DNA of 64,000 nt from an uncultured Bacteroidales bacterium (GCA_934695325.1 CAKUVD010000001.1:1-64000); one strand, 5' to 3'. Positions 51,773 through 61,000 are shown, counted from the stretch's first letter. Notes: generated by a model from the letters alone, not told the origin. Translations and numbers: made by a program.

Positions 51773-53002
51773 TTACAAATTCAATTTGGCCGTGGCCTCC
51801 AGGTCAAGAGCCTCGGCGAAGACACTGACAGGGTTCTTCACCGTAAAGCCGGTGGACATCTCGATCTGCCACTTGCAGGTCTCGCAGTCGCAGGCCACGA
51901 AATCCGGGGCGACCTTGCCGATCTGGTCGAACAGCGGCTTGCCGATGGCCTGGGACTTCTCATAGTTCTCCTTCTTGAAGCCGTATGTTCCCGATATACC
52001 GCAGCAGTTGCTGTCAAGCATAGTGAACTCCACGCCAGGAATCATCTTCAGTAGAGAAGTGGAGAACACTCCCCAGCCGAGCTTTTCAAGATGGCAAGGC
52101 GTATGATATGCAATCCTTGCCTTGTAGTCCTTCTTGAATGCCACTTTGACCTTGCCCGAGTCTATCAGGCTGAAGATGAACTTGGTAGCCAGAAGCAGGC
52201 TGTCACGCACACCGCTGTTGTCCACTTTCAGAAGTTCTGGATATTCGTCTCGCATAGTGAGGACGCAGGTAGATGATGTCGTGAGGACTTTCATCTTCTT
52301 GTCCACAACCTTCTGGAGAGCGGCAACATTATGCACGGCGTGGTTCTTCGCACCGTCGATAAGACCGTTCACGATCATTGCCACGCCACAGCACTTCTCC
52401 TTGTCAAGCAGGTTCACTCCATAGCCAAGAGCATTCATCACACTCACGAAGTCCTTTCCGAGCTGAGGATAGTTATAGTTCACATAACAGCCGTGGAAAT
52501 ATGCTATCTGGTTCTTGAATGAGGACTGCCTTGCGGCCGCGTTCTTTCTGAACCAGCTCTCGAACTTGGTGCCCGAATACTTAGGGAATGTCCTTCTGTG
52601 GTCGATTCCGAGGACTCCGTCGAGCACAGCCTTTACCGGCTTCAGCGGCAATGTGGCATTAACGATAGGTGCGAACGGACTTGCGAGACTGCCCATAAGG
52701 TCAGTGCTGGCGAGCATCATATCGCGCAGTTTCGGCTTCTTGGTGCTGAAATTGATCCTGGCCTCCTGGATGAGGTCGGAAATTTTCACGCCAGACGGGC
52801 AGGCCACGTCACAGCGCTTGCAGTTAAGGCAGTATTTCAGAGCCTCATCGAAGAAATACCTGTTCTTCAGCCTGAGCCTTTCGCCGTCAGGACCGGCCTG
52901 CTTAGGGCCCGGGTACTCAGGATTGACAGGAACAACCGGGCAATATACCGTACAAATCGTGCATTTGATACACTGCTCGAAATTATTAGCACTTGTTGTC
53001 AT
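51773..53002 (-). CDS. glpC: Anaerobic glycerol-3-phosphate dehydrogenase, iron-sulfur subunit C
   Basis: A 409-aa membrane-associated Fe-S protein that passes electrons from GlpAB to the quinone pool. Two 4Fe-4S motifs are visible at the N-terminus (CIKCTICTVYCPV, 11-23; CLNCKRCDVACPSG, 58-71), and two CCG cysteine domains follow (GCYVNYNYPQLG...CCGVAM and YHTPCHLEKLGWG...CCGISGTYGF). It is the last gene of the glpABC operon, starting 10 bp after glpB. Confidence 0.93.
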   Translation of the reverse strand: MTTSANNFEQCIKCTICTVYCPVVPVNPEYPGPKQAGPDGERLRLKNRYFFDEALKYCLNCKRCDVACPSGVKISDLIQEARINFSTKKPKLRDMMLASTDLMGSLASPFAPIVNATLPLKPVKAVLDGVLGIDHRRTFPKYSGTKFESWFRKNAAARQSSFKNQIAYFHGCYVNYNYPQLGKDFVSVMNALGYGVNLLDKEKCCGVAMIVNGLIDGAKNHAVHNVAALQKVVDKKMKVLTTSSTCVLTMRDEYPELLKVDNSGVRDSLLLATKFIFSLIDSGKVKVAFKKDYKARIAYHTPCHLEKLGWGVFSTSLLKMIPGVEFTMLDSNCCGISGTYGFKKENYEKSQAIGKPLFDQIGKVAPDFVACDCETCKWQIEMSTGFTVKNPVSVFAEALDLEATAKLNL

Positions 53003-53012
53003 AGTCTCTATT

Positions 53013-54260
53013 CTATCTGCCTAGTATTGATTCTGAAATATGGAATGCAGTCATTATGGCCACACCGGCTCCGCAGCCTTCATAAAGAGGGTTGAATCCA
53101 CCGAGCACCGAACCGGCCGCATAAAGGTTCTCCACAGGCGCTCCGTCCTTCACTATATGGAAGCCTGCGTCTGTCGCAACGCCAAATCCGATGAAGCCCT
53201 GCTTGCTGAAGAAATCCTTGTCATACCATTTCTCCCTGTCGGCGTCGAAGATGACGTCAGACCCGAACACCGGTTCGGTGACTTTGTCAATGTCCGCTAT
53301 CAGGCCGTGCCCGAAATAGCTTCCACTGGCAAGGACGTAGTTCTCGGCTGTCAGGTCAATGTCTCCGAAATCCACTGTGCTGACGGCAGCGACTTTCCCA
53401 TTCTCGAACCTGGCCCCAGTAGCCTCGTCACCCTTCAGGAATGTTCCGCCTGCAGCCTCGAAAGCCTCCTTCAGCTGCATCTGAGAACGGACTCCGGGGA
53501 CGGACGGTGGAAGTGTCCCGAGAATCAATGTCTTGACACCCAATGCCTTTCTCACGTCTTCTACTACGGATGTGTTCTTCAGTCCGAACACTGCAGGAAG
53601 GATGATGACATCAGCATCGCCTTTCTGCACATTGACAGCACTGATGAACTTGGCGCGGACATCTGCATTGTCCAGTATCCTGGCGATGTTGGTCGCACGC
53701 ATTTCACTCGGGTTTCTGCGGAGCTGGCGGATCTCGTCTGTCGTGACGGCAATGATCCTGCACTTCGTCCCGCGGTTCTCGAATGCCTCGGCAATGAATG
53801 AGGTATTGAAGTCAAGGAAGCCTTCTATATTGACAATCAACGCATTGTCTCCGACTTTTTCATCAGTAGTCGATACTGACGCGATATCGTCTATGGTGAG
53901 CCAGGCCGGTCTCAGTGTGCCTGAGGCCGATATGACGAATCTGTTCTTCTGAGCGGTTCCTTCAACATTGATTCCCACTGAACTGAGAAGTGTTCTGGCC
54001 TCTTCGGCGTACCTTTCGATCTTGCCGGCTCCGATTTTTGAGTATGGATGGTTCGCGTCCAGGGACTGAATTGCCTTGAGCGGCTCGCTTACCGCAGTTC
54101 CGTCCGGGAGCCTTGAAAGGAGTCCGAATCCTCCGGAGAAGAAGTGCATAGCATTCTGCCCGGCTGCGACTATGGCGCATCTCTTTCCTGCCTTCTGCAA
54201 TCTGAGTCCACATACAAGGCCCGCAAGGCCGCCGCCTATTATTACTGTATCAAATCTCAT
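53013..54260 (-). CDS. glpB: Anaerobic glycerol-3-phosphate dehydrogenase subunit B
   Basis: A 415-aa FAD/FMN-binding flavoprotein; the N-terminal VIIGGGLAGLVCGLRLQKAG is the dinucleotide-binding loop, FFSGGFGLLSRLPDG and the C-terminal GGFNPLYEGCGAGVA are typical of GlpB. It works with GlpA to oxidise sn-glycerol-3-phosphate to dihydroxyacetone phosphate. It lies between glpA (14 bp) and glpC (10 bp). Confidence 0.92.
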   Translation of the reverse strand: MRFDTVIIGGGLAGLVCGLRLQKAGKRCAIVAAGQNAMHFFSGGFGLLSRLPDGTAVSEPLKAIQSLDANHPYSKIGAGKIERYAEEARTLLSSVGINVEGTAQKNRFVISASGTLRPAWLTIDDIASVSTTDEKVGDNALIVNIEGFLDFNTSFIAEAFENRGTKCRIIAVTTDEIRQLRRNPSEMRATNIARILDNADVRAKFISAVNVQKGDADVIILPAVFGLKNTSVVEDVRKALGVKTLILGTLPPSVPGVRSQMQLKEAFEAAGGTFLKGDEATGARFENGKVAAVSTVDFGDIDLTAENYVLASGSYFGHGLIADIDKVTEPVFGSDVIFDADREKWYDKDFFSKQGFIGFGVATDAGFHIVKDGAPVENLYAAGSVLGGFNPLYEGCGAGVAIMTAFHISESILGR

Positions 54261-54274
54261 AGTATTCTGCTTTT

Positions 54275-55927
54275 TTATTCAAAGACCGGTGTTTCAGGAG
54301 TAGCATCGACGTTCTTCTCTCCACCTATTCCGAGACATTCAGAATATACCCAGGACGTGAACTCGGCTTCGCGAAGCGTCTCGCCCCAAGCTACAGGATA
54401 CATTCCTTTCCACCGTTCGTTCATAAATTTCTCGAGATCCTGCCTTGCCCTGGCTGTGCAGCCGTGAGCCTTTCCGAGGAGCCCCGCCGCACGGCAGGCG
54501 CAGAGCTCGCCCTGACAGGTGCCCATACCGACACGTGTCCTTCTCCTGAGGTCTACAAGGTTATGCACGTCAAGATTCTGTATTGCGTTCTCTACCTCGC
54601 TCTCCGGAACTTCCTCGCATTCGCATACGAGGCTCTGATCCTCCTTCGTGTCGAACTTTATGTTGGAAGCAAGGCTTCCGATTCGTCCCGCGGTAGCTTT
54701 CTGCGCTGTGGAAGGCTGTGCCCAGATCTTCTGTGAGACTTCCTTGACATTGCCCTCTCCGGATCCCGGAAGCGGTGTCGTGCGTGTCTCGCATTTCTTG
54801 TCCACGTTCAGCTTCTGACAGACCAGATCCGTGGCCATCTCCGCCATAAGTCTGTATGTCATAAGCTTACCGCCGGTGATGGTGATGAATCCCTTTATGC
54901 CGTCACGTTTCTCGTGGTCGAACAGGACGATTCCTCGGCTGATGTTTCGGCCGCTTGTGTCGCCTTCCGCAGCAACGAGAGGACGGACGCCCGCATATGC
55001 TCTGAGGATACGTGTATTGCCCAGGCTAGGAGCGAGTTTCTCTCCTTCGGCGAGAAGCAGCCTAACTTCGTCAGGTGTCACGTGCATATCATCGCACTCC
55101 TCATAAGGCACTCTCGTAGAGGTAGTTCCGATGACGCAGACTGTATCGCCAGGGACGAGGATGTCGGCATTCGCAGGCTTTCTGCATCGGTTCAGGACAA
55201 TGCTGTTCACTCTGTGCGCGAAGATGAGGAGCGCTCCCTTGGCCGGGAACATACTGATCTTGGCGCCGGCCTTCTCGGCTATGAGATGGCCCCAGATTCC
55301 ACCTGCATTGACAGTGATAGGTGCATAGTATTCCGCAGTCTCGCCTGTCTTGTGGTCGAGGACTTTCACTCCGACGATAGAGTCCTGGTTACGGATAAAG
55401 TCCATAACTTCCGTATAGACAAGAACTTTCGCACCGTGAAGCTTGGCATCCACGACATTGGATGAGCAAAGCCTGAACGGATCCACCGAACCGTCCGGAA
55501 CGCGTACCGCACCGATTATGTCAGGGTTCACTGAAGGCTCCATCCTGATAGCTTCCTTAGGGTCTATCACTTCGGCCTTTATCCCAGCCTTTGTGCAAGA
55601 CTCCACAAACTTGGCCTGGTATGCCAGGTCGTCTTCAGGAAGTGTTATGAAGAATCCGGAAGTGTCATCCACGCAATGGTTTGCTATCTTCTTCAGAATC
55701 ATATTCTCCTGAATGCACTCAGCAGCTGATTCCTGGTCGGTCACGGCATAGCGTGCTCCACTATGCAGCAGACCGTGGTTTCGTCCGGTAGCACCGTCAG
55801 CGATGTCGTGGCGCTCTATGAGAAGGACTTTCAGTCCTCTGAGAGCGCAGTCTCTCGCTGTTCCGGCTCCGGTTATTCCTCCTCCGATAATGATGACATC
55901 GAATTCGTTGTTTTTCGTTCCGGCCAT
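54275..55927 (-). CDS. glpA: Anaerobic glycerol-3-phosphate dehydrogenase subunit A
   Basis: A 550-aa catalytic subunit with FAD loop VIIIGGGITGAGTARDCALR, substrate region ATGRNHGLLHSGARY, and a C-terminal BFD-like [2Fe-2S] domain (CECEEVPESE...GMGTCQGELCACRAAG, about 433-490). First gene of the operon. A promoter lies 90-120 bp upstream and a long hairpin occupies the leader (55961-56006). Confidence 0.94.
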   Translation of the reverse strand: MAGTKNNEFDVIIIGGGITGAGTARDCALRGLKVLLIERHDIADGATGRNHGLLHSGARYAVTDQESAAECIQENMILKKIANHCVDDTSGFFITLPEDDLAYQAKFVESCTKAGIKAEVIDPKEAIRMEPSVNPDIIGAVRVPDGSVDPFRLCSSNVVDAKLHGAKVLVYTEVMDFIRNQDSIVGVKVLDHKTGETAEYYAPITVNAGGIWGHLIAEKAGAKISMFPAKGALLIFAHRVNSIVLNRCRKPANADILVPGDTVCVIGTTSTRVPYEECDDMHVTPDEVRLLLAEGEKLAPSLGNTRILRAYAGVRPLVAAEGDTSGRNISRGIVLFDHEKRDGIKGFITITGGKLMTYRLMAEMATDLVCQKLNVDKKCETRTTPLPGSGEGNVKEVSQKIWAQPSTAQKATAGRIGSLASNIKFDTKEDQSLVCECEEVPESEVENAIQNLDVHNLVDLRRRTRVGMGTCQGELCACRAAGLLGKAHGCTARARQDLEKFMNERWKGMYPVAWGETLREAEFTSWVYSECLGIGGEKNVDATPETPVFE

Positions 55928-55960
55928 ATACAGTTAAAGTTTCTTTATTTTTCGTTCTTA

Positions 55961-56006
55961 GAAAGTAGTCTCACTGTACTCTTACGTACAGCGCACAACC
56001 ACTTTC
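55961..56006 (-). promoter_or_regulatory. Leader hairpin upstream of glpA
   Basis: The glpA leader can fold into a long hairpin: inner stem CTGTAC-gtaaga-GTACAG and outer stem GAAAGTGGT with ACTACTTTC (one G-U pair). It starts just after the predicted transcription start and lacks a T run, so it is more likely an mRNA stability or regulatory structure, or an operator palindrome, than a terminator. Confidence 0.5.
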
Positions 56007-56017
56007 GTTTCAAAACG

Positions 56018-56048
56018 CAAATATAGTAAATTGTTTTCATTCCGAAAA
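56018..56048 (-). promoter_or_regulatory. Promoter of glpABC
   Basis: Minus strand: TTTT (56048-56045), 19 nt, TATATTTG (56025-56018). The -7 box is consensus. The leader is about 85 nt. It diverges from the rnpB promoter. Confidence 0.65.
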
Positions 56049-56073
56049 CAGAACCTATCAAACGTAAATAAAA

Positions 56074-56105
56074 TTTCCGATATTCAATAGCATTGACTAA
56101 TTTTG
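56074..56105 (+). promoter_or_regulatory. Promoter of rnpB
   Basis: TTTC (56074-56077), 20 nt, TAATTTTG (56098-56105). The predicted start point falls at about 56111, exactly where the RNase P RNA begins. Confidence 0.75.
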
Positions 56106-56110
56106 CAGAA

Positions 56111-56442
56111 TAGGCGGGATTTTCTGCCGCGCCGGCTCTTTTGCCGGTGAGGAAAGTCCGGACAGGAAAGGGCACTCTGCTGCGGAAAGCGCAGATGGGA
56201 GCAATCTTATGAAACCGTAACAGAAAACGACTGCCCGCACCAGAGACTACTGGAACGGGTGAGGGTGAAAACGCGAGGCAAGAGCTCACGACGGACGGCA
56301 GCGATGTCGGACGGGTACGGTACCAGAGCCTGCAAAACCAAATATACTGACAGATGAGGGCTGCCCGCCCGATGTCAGGGGGTAGGTTGCGCAGATAAAT
56401 GGCAGATCGACACAGAAACCGGCTTACGTTCCCGCCTTTTTT
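56111..56442 (+). ncRNA. rnpB: RNase P RNA
   Basis: The catalytic RNA of ribonuclease P, which trims the 5' ends of tRNA precursors. The universal P4 region GAGGAAAGTCCGGACA lies at 56150-56165, the GGGTGAGGGTGAAAACG-type core follows, and the 3' conserved ACAGAAACCGGCTTA ends it. AGGCGGGA (56112-56119) pairs with TCCCGCCT (56430-56437) to form P1, and the T run after it acts as terminator. About 330 nt, class A. Confidence 0.93.
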
Positions 56443-56459
56443 ATGAAAACTTCAGAAGG

Positions 56460-57191
56460 TCATTTCGCACACATAAGAAGGCGAAAGTCCTTAGACTGAG
56501 CACATACAGCATCGGAAATGAGGTGATGCCCAGCTTCGTTAGGATGCATACCGTCATCGCAGAACAGTCCGGAAAAATCACGCCGCGCGAGAAAACAGGT
56601 GGTTATGTCAATGAGACGCACACCCTGCCCGGCGGCGATTCGGTAAAGTTCCAGATTGTACATCTCGTGCCAGTTCCCTATAGCATAGACCGAGCCGCCG
56701 AGCCATTTCAGGACATTGTCCCTCTGCTCGGCGCAGAAACCTGAACAGATGTAGGAGAAGAATTTCACGGAATCTATCGGTGGCAGTGACAGCATCACGG
56801 GAATGCAGCCGGAATCCCTCACCTTGGCGATAAGGGACTCATAAGATGAGCGGAACGACTCCGGTGAAGTCTGCGGCAGATGTTCATCATCCGGATTCTC
56901 GGCTATGGCATTCCAGTCATAATTGCAGTCGTTGCCGCCGAACTCAAGCAGGGCAAGACTGGATTCCTCCAGCTGGCGCACGTGGCGAGAGACATCGCGC
57001 ACTCCCCCGGCGACAGTGTTGCCGAACTTTCCGTAGTTCTCAATGTCCACGCCCATACGTCTCGCGCAAAGAGACGCAAAGCCGGAATCCGAGATCACAT
57101 AACGGGCGCGGCCGTGTTCTTCCCTGTTCTTGCCGGTGACAATGCCTTTCATCACGGAGTCACCGAATGATATTATATTCTTACGTGTCAT
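56460..57191 (-). CDS. SGNH/GDSL-family hydrolase
   Basis: A 243-aa esterase-like protein from the ATG at 57191. Block I is ISFGDSVMKG (catalytic Ser), block III LEFGGNDCNYDW, and block V DGMHPNEAGHHL (catalytic Asp-His). No signal peptide is visible, so it is probably cytoplasmic. Substrate unknown; relatives remove acyl groups from carbohydrates or lipids. The longer frame to 57209 begins inside the -7 box. Its promoter is preceded by four phased GTGAC repeats, so it is likely a target of the divergent LytTR regulator. Confidence 0.82.
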   Translation of the reverse strand: MTRKNIISFGDSVMKGIVTGKNREEHGRARYVISDSGFASLCARRMGVDIENYGKFGNTVAGGVRDVSRHVRQLEESSLALLEFGGNDCNYDWNAIAENPDDEHLPQTSPESFRSSYESLIAKVRDSGCIPVMLSLPPIDSVKFFSYICSGFCAEQRDNVLKWLGGSVYAIGNWHEMYNLELYRIAAGQGVRLIDITTCFLARRDFSGLFCDDGMHPNEAGHHLISDAVCAQSKDFRLLMCAK

Positions 57192-57206
57192 ACCTATCTT
57201 TTTTCG

Positions 57207-57238
57207 CAAAATTATGCGAAGGCTGGAAGCCGATAAAA
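57207..57238 (-). promoter_or_regulatory. Promoter of the SGNH hydrolase gene
   Basis: Minus strand: TTTT (57238-57235), 20 nt, TAATTTTG (57214-57207). Only 5 bp separate the -33 box from the first of the GTGAC repeats, as for an activator-dependent promoter. Confidence 0.65.
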
Positions 57239-57242
57239 TAAA

Positions 57243-57322
57243 GGTGACACTGGTATGGGATTTGTGACAAGACAGGCGTCTTGGTGACTAAAATAGGTAT
57301 ATGGTGACGAAAACAGGCAGAT
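57243..57322. repeat. Four GTGAC repeats phased at exactly 20 bp
   Basis: GTGAC starts at 57244, 57264, 57284 and 57304; the later units extend to roughly GTGACnAAAAnAGG. The 20-bp period (about two helical turns) puts all sites on one DNA face. They lie between the SGNH promoter and the divergent LytTR gene, and LytTR proteins bind direct repeats, so this is probably its operator array. Confidence 0.75.
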
Positions 57323-57399
57323 TCCGAATTCGTCACAACAAGGGAACGGGCGTGGCTGACGAGAGCACAAGCCGCCAATCACCTATCAGTGTGCATTCT

Positions 57400-57424
57400 C
57401 AAATATCTGAACGATAGATATTTG
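57400..57424. repeat. Inverted repeat upstream of the LytTR gene
   Basis: Perfect 8-bp arms CAAATATC and GATATTTG with a 9-nt spacer, 51 bp before the LytTR ATG. It could be an operator, or its arms could be read as divergent -7-like boxes (TATTTG). Confidence 0.45.
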
Positions 57425-57475
57425 GGGCACATAAGTCACTGATGCCCGATATAATATAAAGTAACAGACAGTAAA

Positions 57476-58279
57476 ATGGACGAGATAAATGAAATGCTGA
57501 AGCGGTTCCTGCCGCAGACGATACATATAATTGCCATCCCGGTGTTCTTCTTCGGGTTTATGATGATTTACAACCCGCTCGGAGCCGCAGAATATCTCGG
57601 AGGCATAAAGCCTGGCTATGCGTTCCACATCACAATGCTTGCCTGCATCATCGCGGGAAGCGAAGGATTGACACGAAGCACACTCTATATCTTCAGGAAA
57701 AAGATAAACAAGACATCATACCTTTTCTGGTGCCTGCTGGATATGGTGACAGCCGCCCTGTTTATGGGACTGTACATATGGCTGATGAAACGCACCGTGA
57801 TTCCATATTTCAGTGCGGTCTCGTGGGCATTCGGCGCAATGGCATTGACATCCATATACCCCTACGTCATAATTATGATGGCGCTGCTGCTGAACCTGCG
57901 GAAGAGAAAGATGGAGACGGCGGAGGAGGCACCGGATGACAGGATACGATTCTATGACTCCAGAAAAGTGATGAAACTGGTGGTCAATGTGTCTTCCATA
58001 TATTACATAGGCGCGGACGAGAACTATGTGAACATACATTATGAGGAAGGCGGAAAGACGAAAAAATACGAGCTCAGAGCGTCAATGAAAAGCATTGAGG
58101 AGCTCTGCGCCCGCAATTCACTTCTGCGTTGCCATAGGTCATATATCGTGAACCCGTCCCATATAAAGATACTCAGGAAGACATCGGACGGCATCGTATA
58201 TGCAGACCTTGACAGTCAGGAGCCGGTCAGCATCCCGGTCACGAGAAGATACTATGACAACGTGGCCGCTATGCTATGA
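57476..58279 (+). CDS. Membrane-bound LytTR-family transcription regulator
   Basis: A 267-aa regulator: four hydrophobic helices (about 18-40, 48-65, 82-105, 115-142) followed by a LytTR DNA-binding domain (about 165-265) with YYIGADENYVNIHY, SMKSIEELC, LRCHRSYIVNPSHIK and the C-terminal IPVTRRYYDNV. It has no receiver or kinase domain; signals must come through the membrane part. It diverges from the SGNH gene and overlaps the convergent lipoprotein gene by 6 bp. Confidence 0.87.
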   Translation: MDEINEMLKRFLPQTIHIIAIPVFFFGFMMIYNPLGAAEYLGGIKPGYAFHITMLACIIAGSEGLTRSTLYIFRKKINKTSYLFWCLLDMVTAALFMGLYIWLMKRTVIPYFSAVSWAFGAMALTSIYPYVIIMMALLLNLRKRKMETAEEAPDDRIRFYDSRKVMKLVVNVSSIYYIGADENYVNIHYEEGGKTKKYELRASMKSIEELCARNSLLRCHRSYIVNPSHIKILRKTSDGIVYADLDSQEPVSIPVTRRYYDNVAAML

Positions 58280-59218
58280 CTTCATCCTGGCCATTATGCG
58301 TTTCCTGAGGCCCGATGACAGAGATATCGGATAATCCTGGTCAGACATATCCAGCCATTTCAGCGCCAAGTCATTGTCCCCCAGCATATAGCAGGCGAGT
58401 GCTATATTGTACTCGGCACAGGATCTCTTGGTGAGATTATTCGTGTCCACCAATGTCATCCAGGCTGTCATCGCTTCTTTCCACTTGAAGTTATAGGCAG
58501 CCTCAGACGCAGTGTTCCAAGCCTCCGGAGAATCGAAATACACCAGCGTGTACTGCTCAGACTTCCACTCCGGGAAGAAAATCTGAGCCGACTTCTCCCC
58601 TACAGTCTTGCCGGCCGTGGACAATGCAGGCCAAAGCATAGACGGGACATCTGCCCTGGACGTATAGACATCCGCAGCCACCTTCTGAACGATGTTCTTG
58701 CTTCCGTTCCACACCCTGACGGTATCTTTCTTGCCCATAGAGTCATAGGCGTACAGTTTTATCTTCAGCGGAACAGATGTGCTGTAGAAAACCGCCGTAT
58801 CGCCAGGCATCGGCTGGACATCCGAAACCGAGACATCACCGAATTCCGGAGCGTCAAAGAGGAAGACGACATCATCACCGGTAGACATTACCAGGCTCGC
58901 AAGGCTGTCCACAGAAGCATAGTCGGCCCCGATCTTCTTGCCTAACCGATACAGGCTTACCGCCTGCTCTCCACCGAAATACTCTTTCTCGAGCGAAGAA
59001 GCGAAACCATTGGCCAGATATTCATTGAACACGGAATCCCTCCGGGCATCATCCTCCAGATAGACCACGGCAATGGACTTCCCCGCCAGGTCAAGCCCGG
59101 ATTTGGAAGGATATCGCATCTCGACATTCATACTGAACGCCTGAGGGTCACACGAAGACAATGCGGACATTGACACAGCGGCTGCCGCGGCCAATGCAAA
59201 AAATCTGACCTGTTTCAT
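58274..59218 (-). CDS. Lipoprotein, DUF6340-like
   Basis: A 314-aa lipoprotein: the signal peptide ends at ALSSC with the lipobox Cys at 23. The mature part starts with strand-rich sequence (AGKSIAVVYLEDDARRDSVF) as in DUF6340, and ends with TPR-like helices (CAEYNIALACYMLGDNDLAL). Probably attached to the outer membrane. It follows rimO with 2 bp spacing. Function unknown. Confidence 0.7.
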   Translation of the reverse strand: MKQVRFFALAAAAAVSMSALSSCDPQAFSMNVEMRYPSKSGLDLAGKSIAVVYLEDDARRDSVFNEYLANGFASSLEKEYFGGEQAVSLYRLGKKIGADYASVDSLASLVMSTGDDVVFLFDAPEFGDVSVSDVQPMPGDTAVFYSTSVPLKIKLYAYDSMGKKDTVRVWNGSKNIVQKVAADVYTSRADVPSMLWPALSTAGKTVGEKSAQIFFPEWKSEQYTLVYFDSPEAWNTASEAAYNFKWKEAMTAWMTLVDTNNLTKRSCAEYNIALACYMLGDNDLALKWLDMSDQDYPISLSSGLRKRIMARMKS

Positions 59219-59220
59219 AA

Positions 59221-60546
59221 TTACCTATCAATATACTCACCGACAAGGTCATACTCGTCAGCCTGAGTTATCCTGACATTGATGAATCCACCTACCATAT
59301 CCTCGGGAGCGGCCTTCATCTTGTCCGCATCATAGTGTACAAGAATCTCGCCATCGACTTCAGGACTCTCGAACTCGCTGCGGCACACGAACACACCATC
59401 ATTGAAATCGTCAATGATAACCCTGGTCTCACTGCCGACACGGCTCTTGTTGAAAGCCAATGATATGCCGCTCTGGAGCGACATAAGTCTTTTCAGACGG
59501 CTCTGCTTTGAACGTGCGGGAACATTGTCCTTGAAGTTCTCGGCATCGAAAGTTCCCTCTTCCTCGGAATATGTGAATGCGCCGAGGCGTTCAAACTTCG
59601 CCTCTTTCACGAAGTCCAGGAGTTCATTGAACTCGGCGACACCTTCACCTGGATGCCCCACGATCATCGTCGTGCGCAGGACAATCCCTGGCACCTTCTC
59701 CCTCATCTTCCGGATCAATGCCCTCGTCCACGCTCCATCCACGTGACGGTGCATCATATCCAGTATCTTGTCAGAAACGTGCTGCAGAGGGATGTCCAGA
59801 TAGCGACAGACCTTAGGGTTATGCGCCATCTGCTCGAGCACATCCTCAGGGAAATCAGCAGGATATGAATAATGCACACGAATCCATTCCACTCCGTCAA
59901 TCTCCGAAAGCCTCCGGAGAAGCTCTCCTAGAGCCCTCTTATGATAGAGGTCAAGGCCATAATAAGTGGTATCCTGGGCTATCAGCACCAGTTCCTTCAC
60001 TCCTCCGGAAACGAGACCCCTGGCCTCCTCGACCAGATCTTCTATCGGAACGGAACGATGAGCGCCGCGTATGAACGGGATGGCACAATAAGAGCACCTT
60101 CTGTCACATCCCTCTGAAATCTTCAGGTAGGCATACGGCAGTTTCTTCCCGGTCAATATGCGCTCGCAACGGCGCTCGCGGTGCATCCTCGACCCGAGAG
60201 CGGTGACGACAGGCTCGATGTCTCGTGCACCGAACCAGCCGTCCACCTCCGGAATGAGGCCTGGCATTTCAGCATTGTACCGCTGCGACAGGCAGCCGAA
60301 CACGAAAATATTTCCGACCTTTCCTTCTTTCTTGCGCTCCACAGCCTGCAATATAGCCTGTATGGACTCTTCCTTCGCATCGCCGATGAACCCGCAGGTA
60401 TTGAGGAGAAGATAATCGACATCACACTCCTCCCCTGCCGGAACCACCTCATAATCATCCCTTACCTGCGCAAGAAGATGCTCAGAATCCACATCATTCT
60501 TCGAGCAGCCCAAAGTGACCACCTGAAGTGTCTTCTTAACGGACAT
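59221..60546 (-). CDS. rimO: Ribosomal protein uS12 methylthiotransferase
   Basis: A 441-aa radical-SAM enzyme that methylthiolates Asp of ribosomal protein S12. The N-terminal UPF0004 domain has LGCSKNDVDSE, NTCGFIGDAKEES and VFGCLSQRY, whose cysteines bind one cluster. The radical-SAM motif is SEGCDRRCSYCAIPFIRG (about 140-157). The C-terminal TRAM domain follows. SKNDVDSE distinguishes RimO from MiaB. Confidence 0.94.
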   Translation of the reverse strand: MSVKKTLQVVTLGCSKNDVDSEHLLAQVRDDYEVVPAGEECDVDYLLLNTCGFIGDAKEESIQAILQAVERKKEGKVGNIFVFGCLSQRYNAEMPGLIPEVDGWFGARDIEPVVTALGSRMHRERRCERILTGKKLPYAYLKISEGCDRRCSYCAIPFIRGAHRSVPIEDLVEEARGLVSGGVKELVLIAQDTTYYGLDLYHKRALGELLRRLSEIDGVEWIRVHYSYPADFPEDVLEQMAHNPKVCRYLDIPLQHVSDKILDMMHRHVDGAWTRALIRKMREKVPGIVLRTTMIVGHPGEGVAEFNELLDFVKEAKFERLGAFTYSEEEGTFDAENFKDNVPARSKQSRLKRLMSLQSGISLAFNKSRVGSETRVIIDDFNDGVFVCRSEFESPEVDGEILVHYDADKMKAAPEDMVGGFINVRITQADEYDLVGEYIDR

Positions 60547-60547
60547 C

Positions 60548-60982
60548 TTATTCGTTTACTTTATCCTCTTCTGAGACAGGAGCCTCTTCATCCTCGAAAT
60601 CGAATGAAGCGTAGTTCTTGAGTTCATTGTACCACTCGACTACTTTCTTCATATGTGACACATAGAAACGATCGGCGTCATAATCCGGTATTGCCTTTGT
60701 GAACAATGCCTTCAGTTCGTCTGCTGATGCCTTAGGTGACGGAGCGTCCGCATCACCGAGGACATCCTTCAGTTTAAGTAATACATCCTTCAGTTTCATT
60801 TCACCCTCATTGGTATAGATGGAGATATCTGCCAATGTGGTGATCCTGCTCTTCATATCGAAGCAAGTCCTTTTCTTGTCGGACAGAGCCTCAACGATGG
60901 CGCCGTTACGCGCCTGAGCCACATAATTGAACAGTCCGTGCTGGCCGGACACTGAAAGAATCCTTGTAAGATCTGTTTTCAT
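60548..60982 (-). CDS. DUF5606 family protein
   Basis: A 144-aa conserved Bacteroidetes protein. It begins MKTDLTRILSVSGQHGLFNY, has a strand-rich N-terminal half and a helical middle (EGEMKLKDVLLKLKDVLG), YDADRFYVSHMKKVVEWYNE, and an acidic tail. It lies between coaE and rimO as in many Bacteroidales. Function unknown. Confidence 0.82.
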   Translation of the reverse strand: MKTDLTRILSVSGQHGLFNYVAQARNGAIVEALSDKKRTCFDMKSRITTLADISIYTNEGEMKLKDVLLKLKDVLGDADAPSPKASADELKALFTKAIPDYDADRFYVSHMKKVVEWYNELKNYASFDFEDEEAPVSEEDKVNE

Positions 60983-61000
60983 ACTATAAAAATTTTTACG

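Noticed and set aside
57400..57424. Terminator between the SGNH and LytTR genes
   Set aside because: The inverted repeat is AT-rich, has no T run in either direction, and the genes diverge, so no terminator is needed there.
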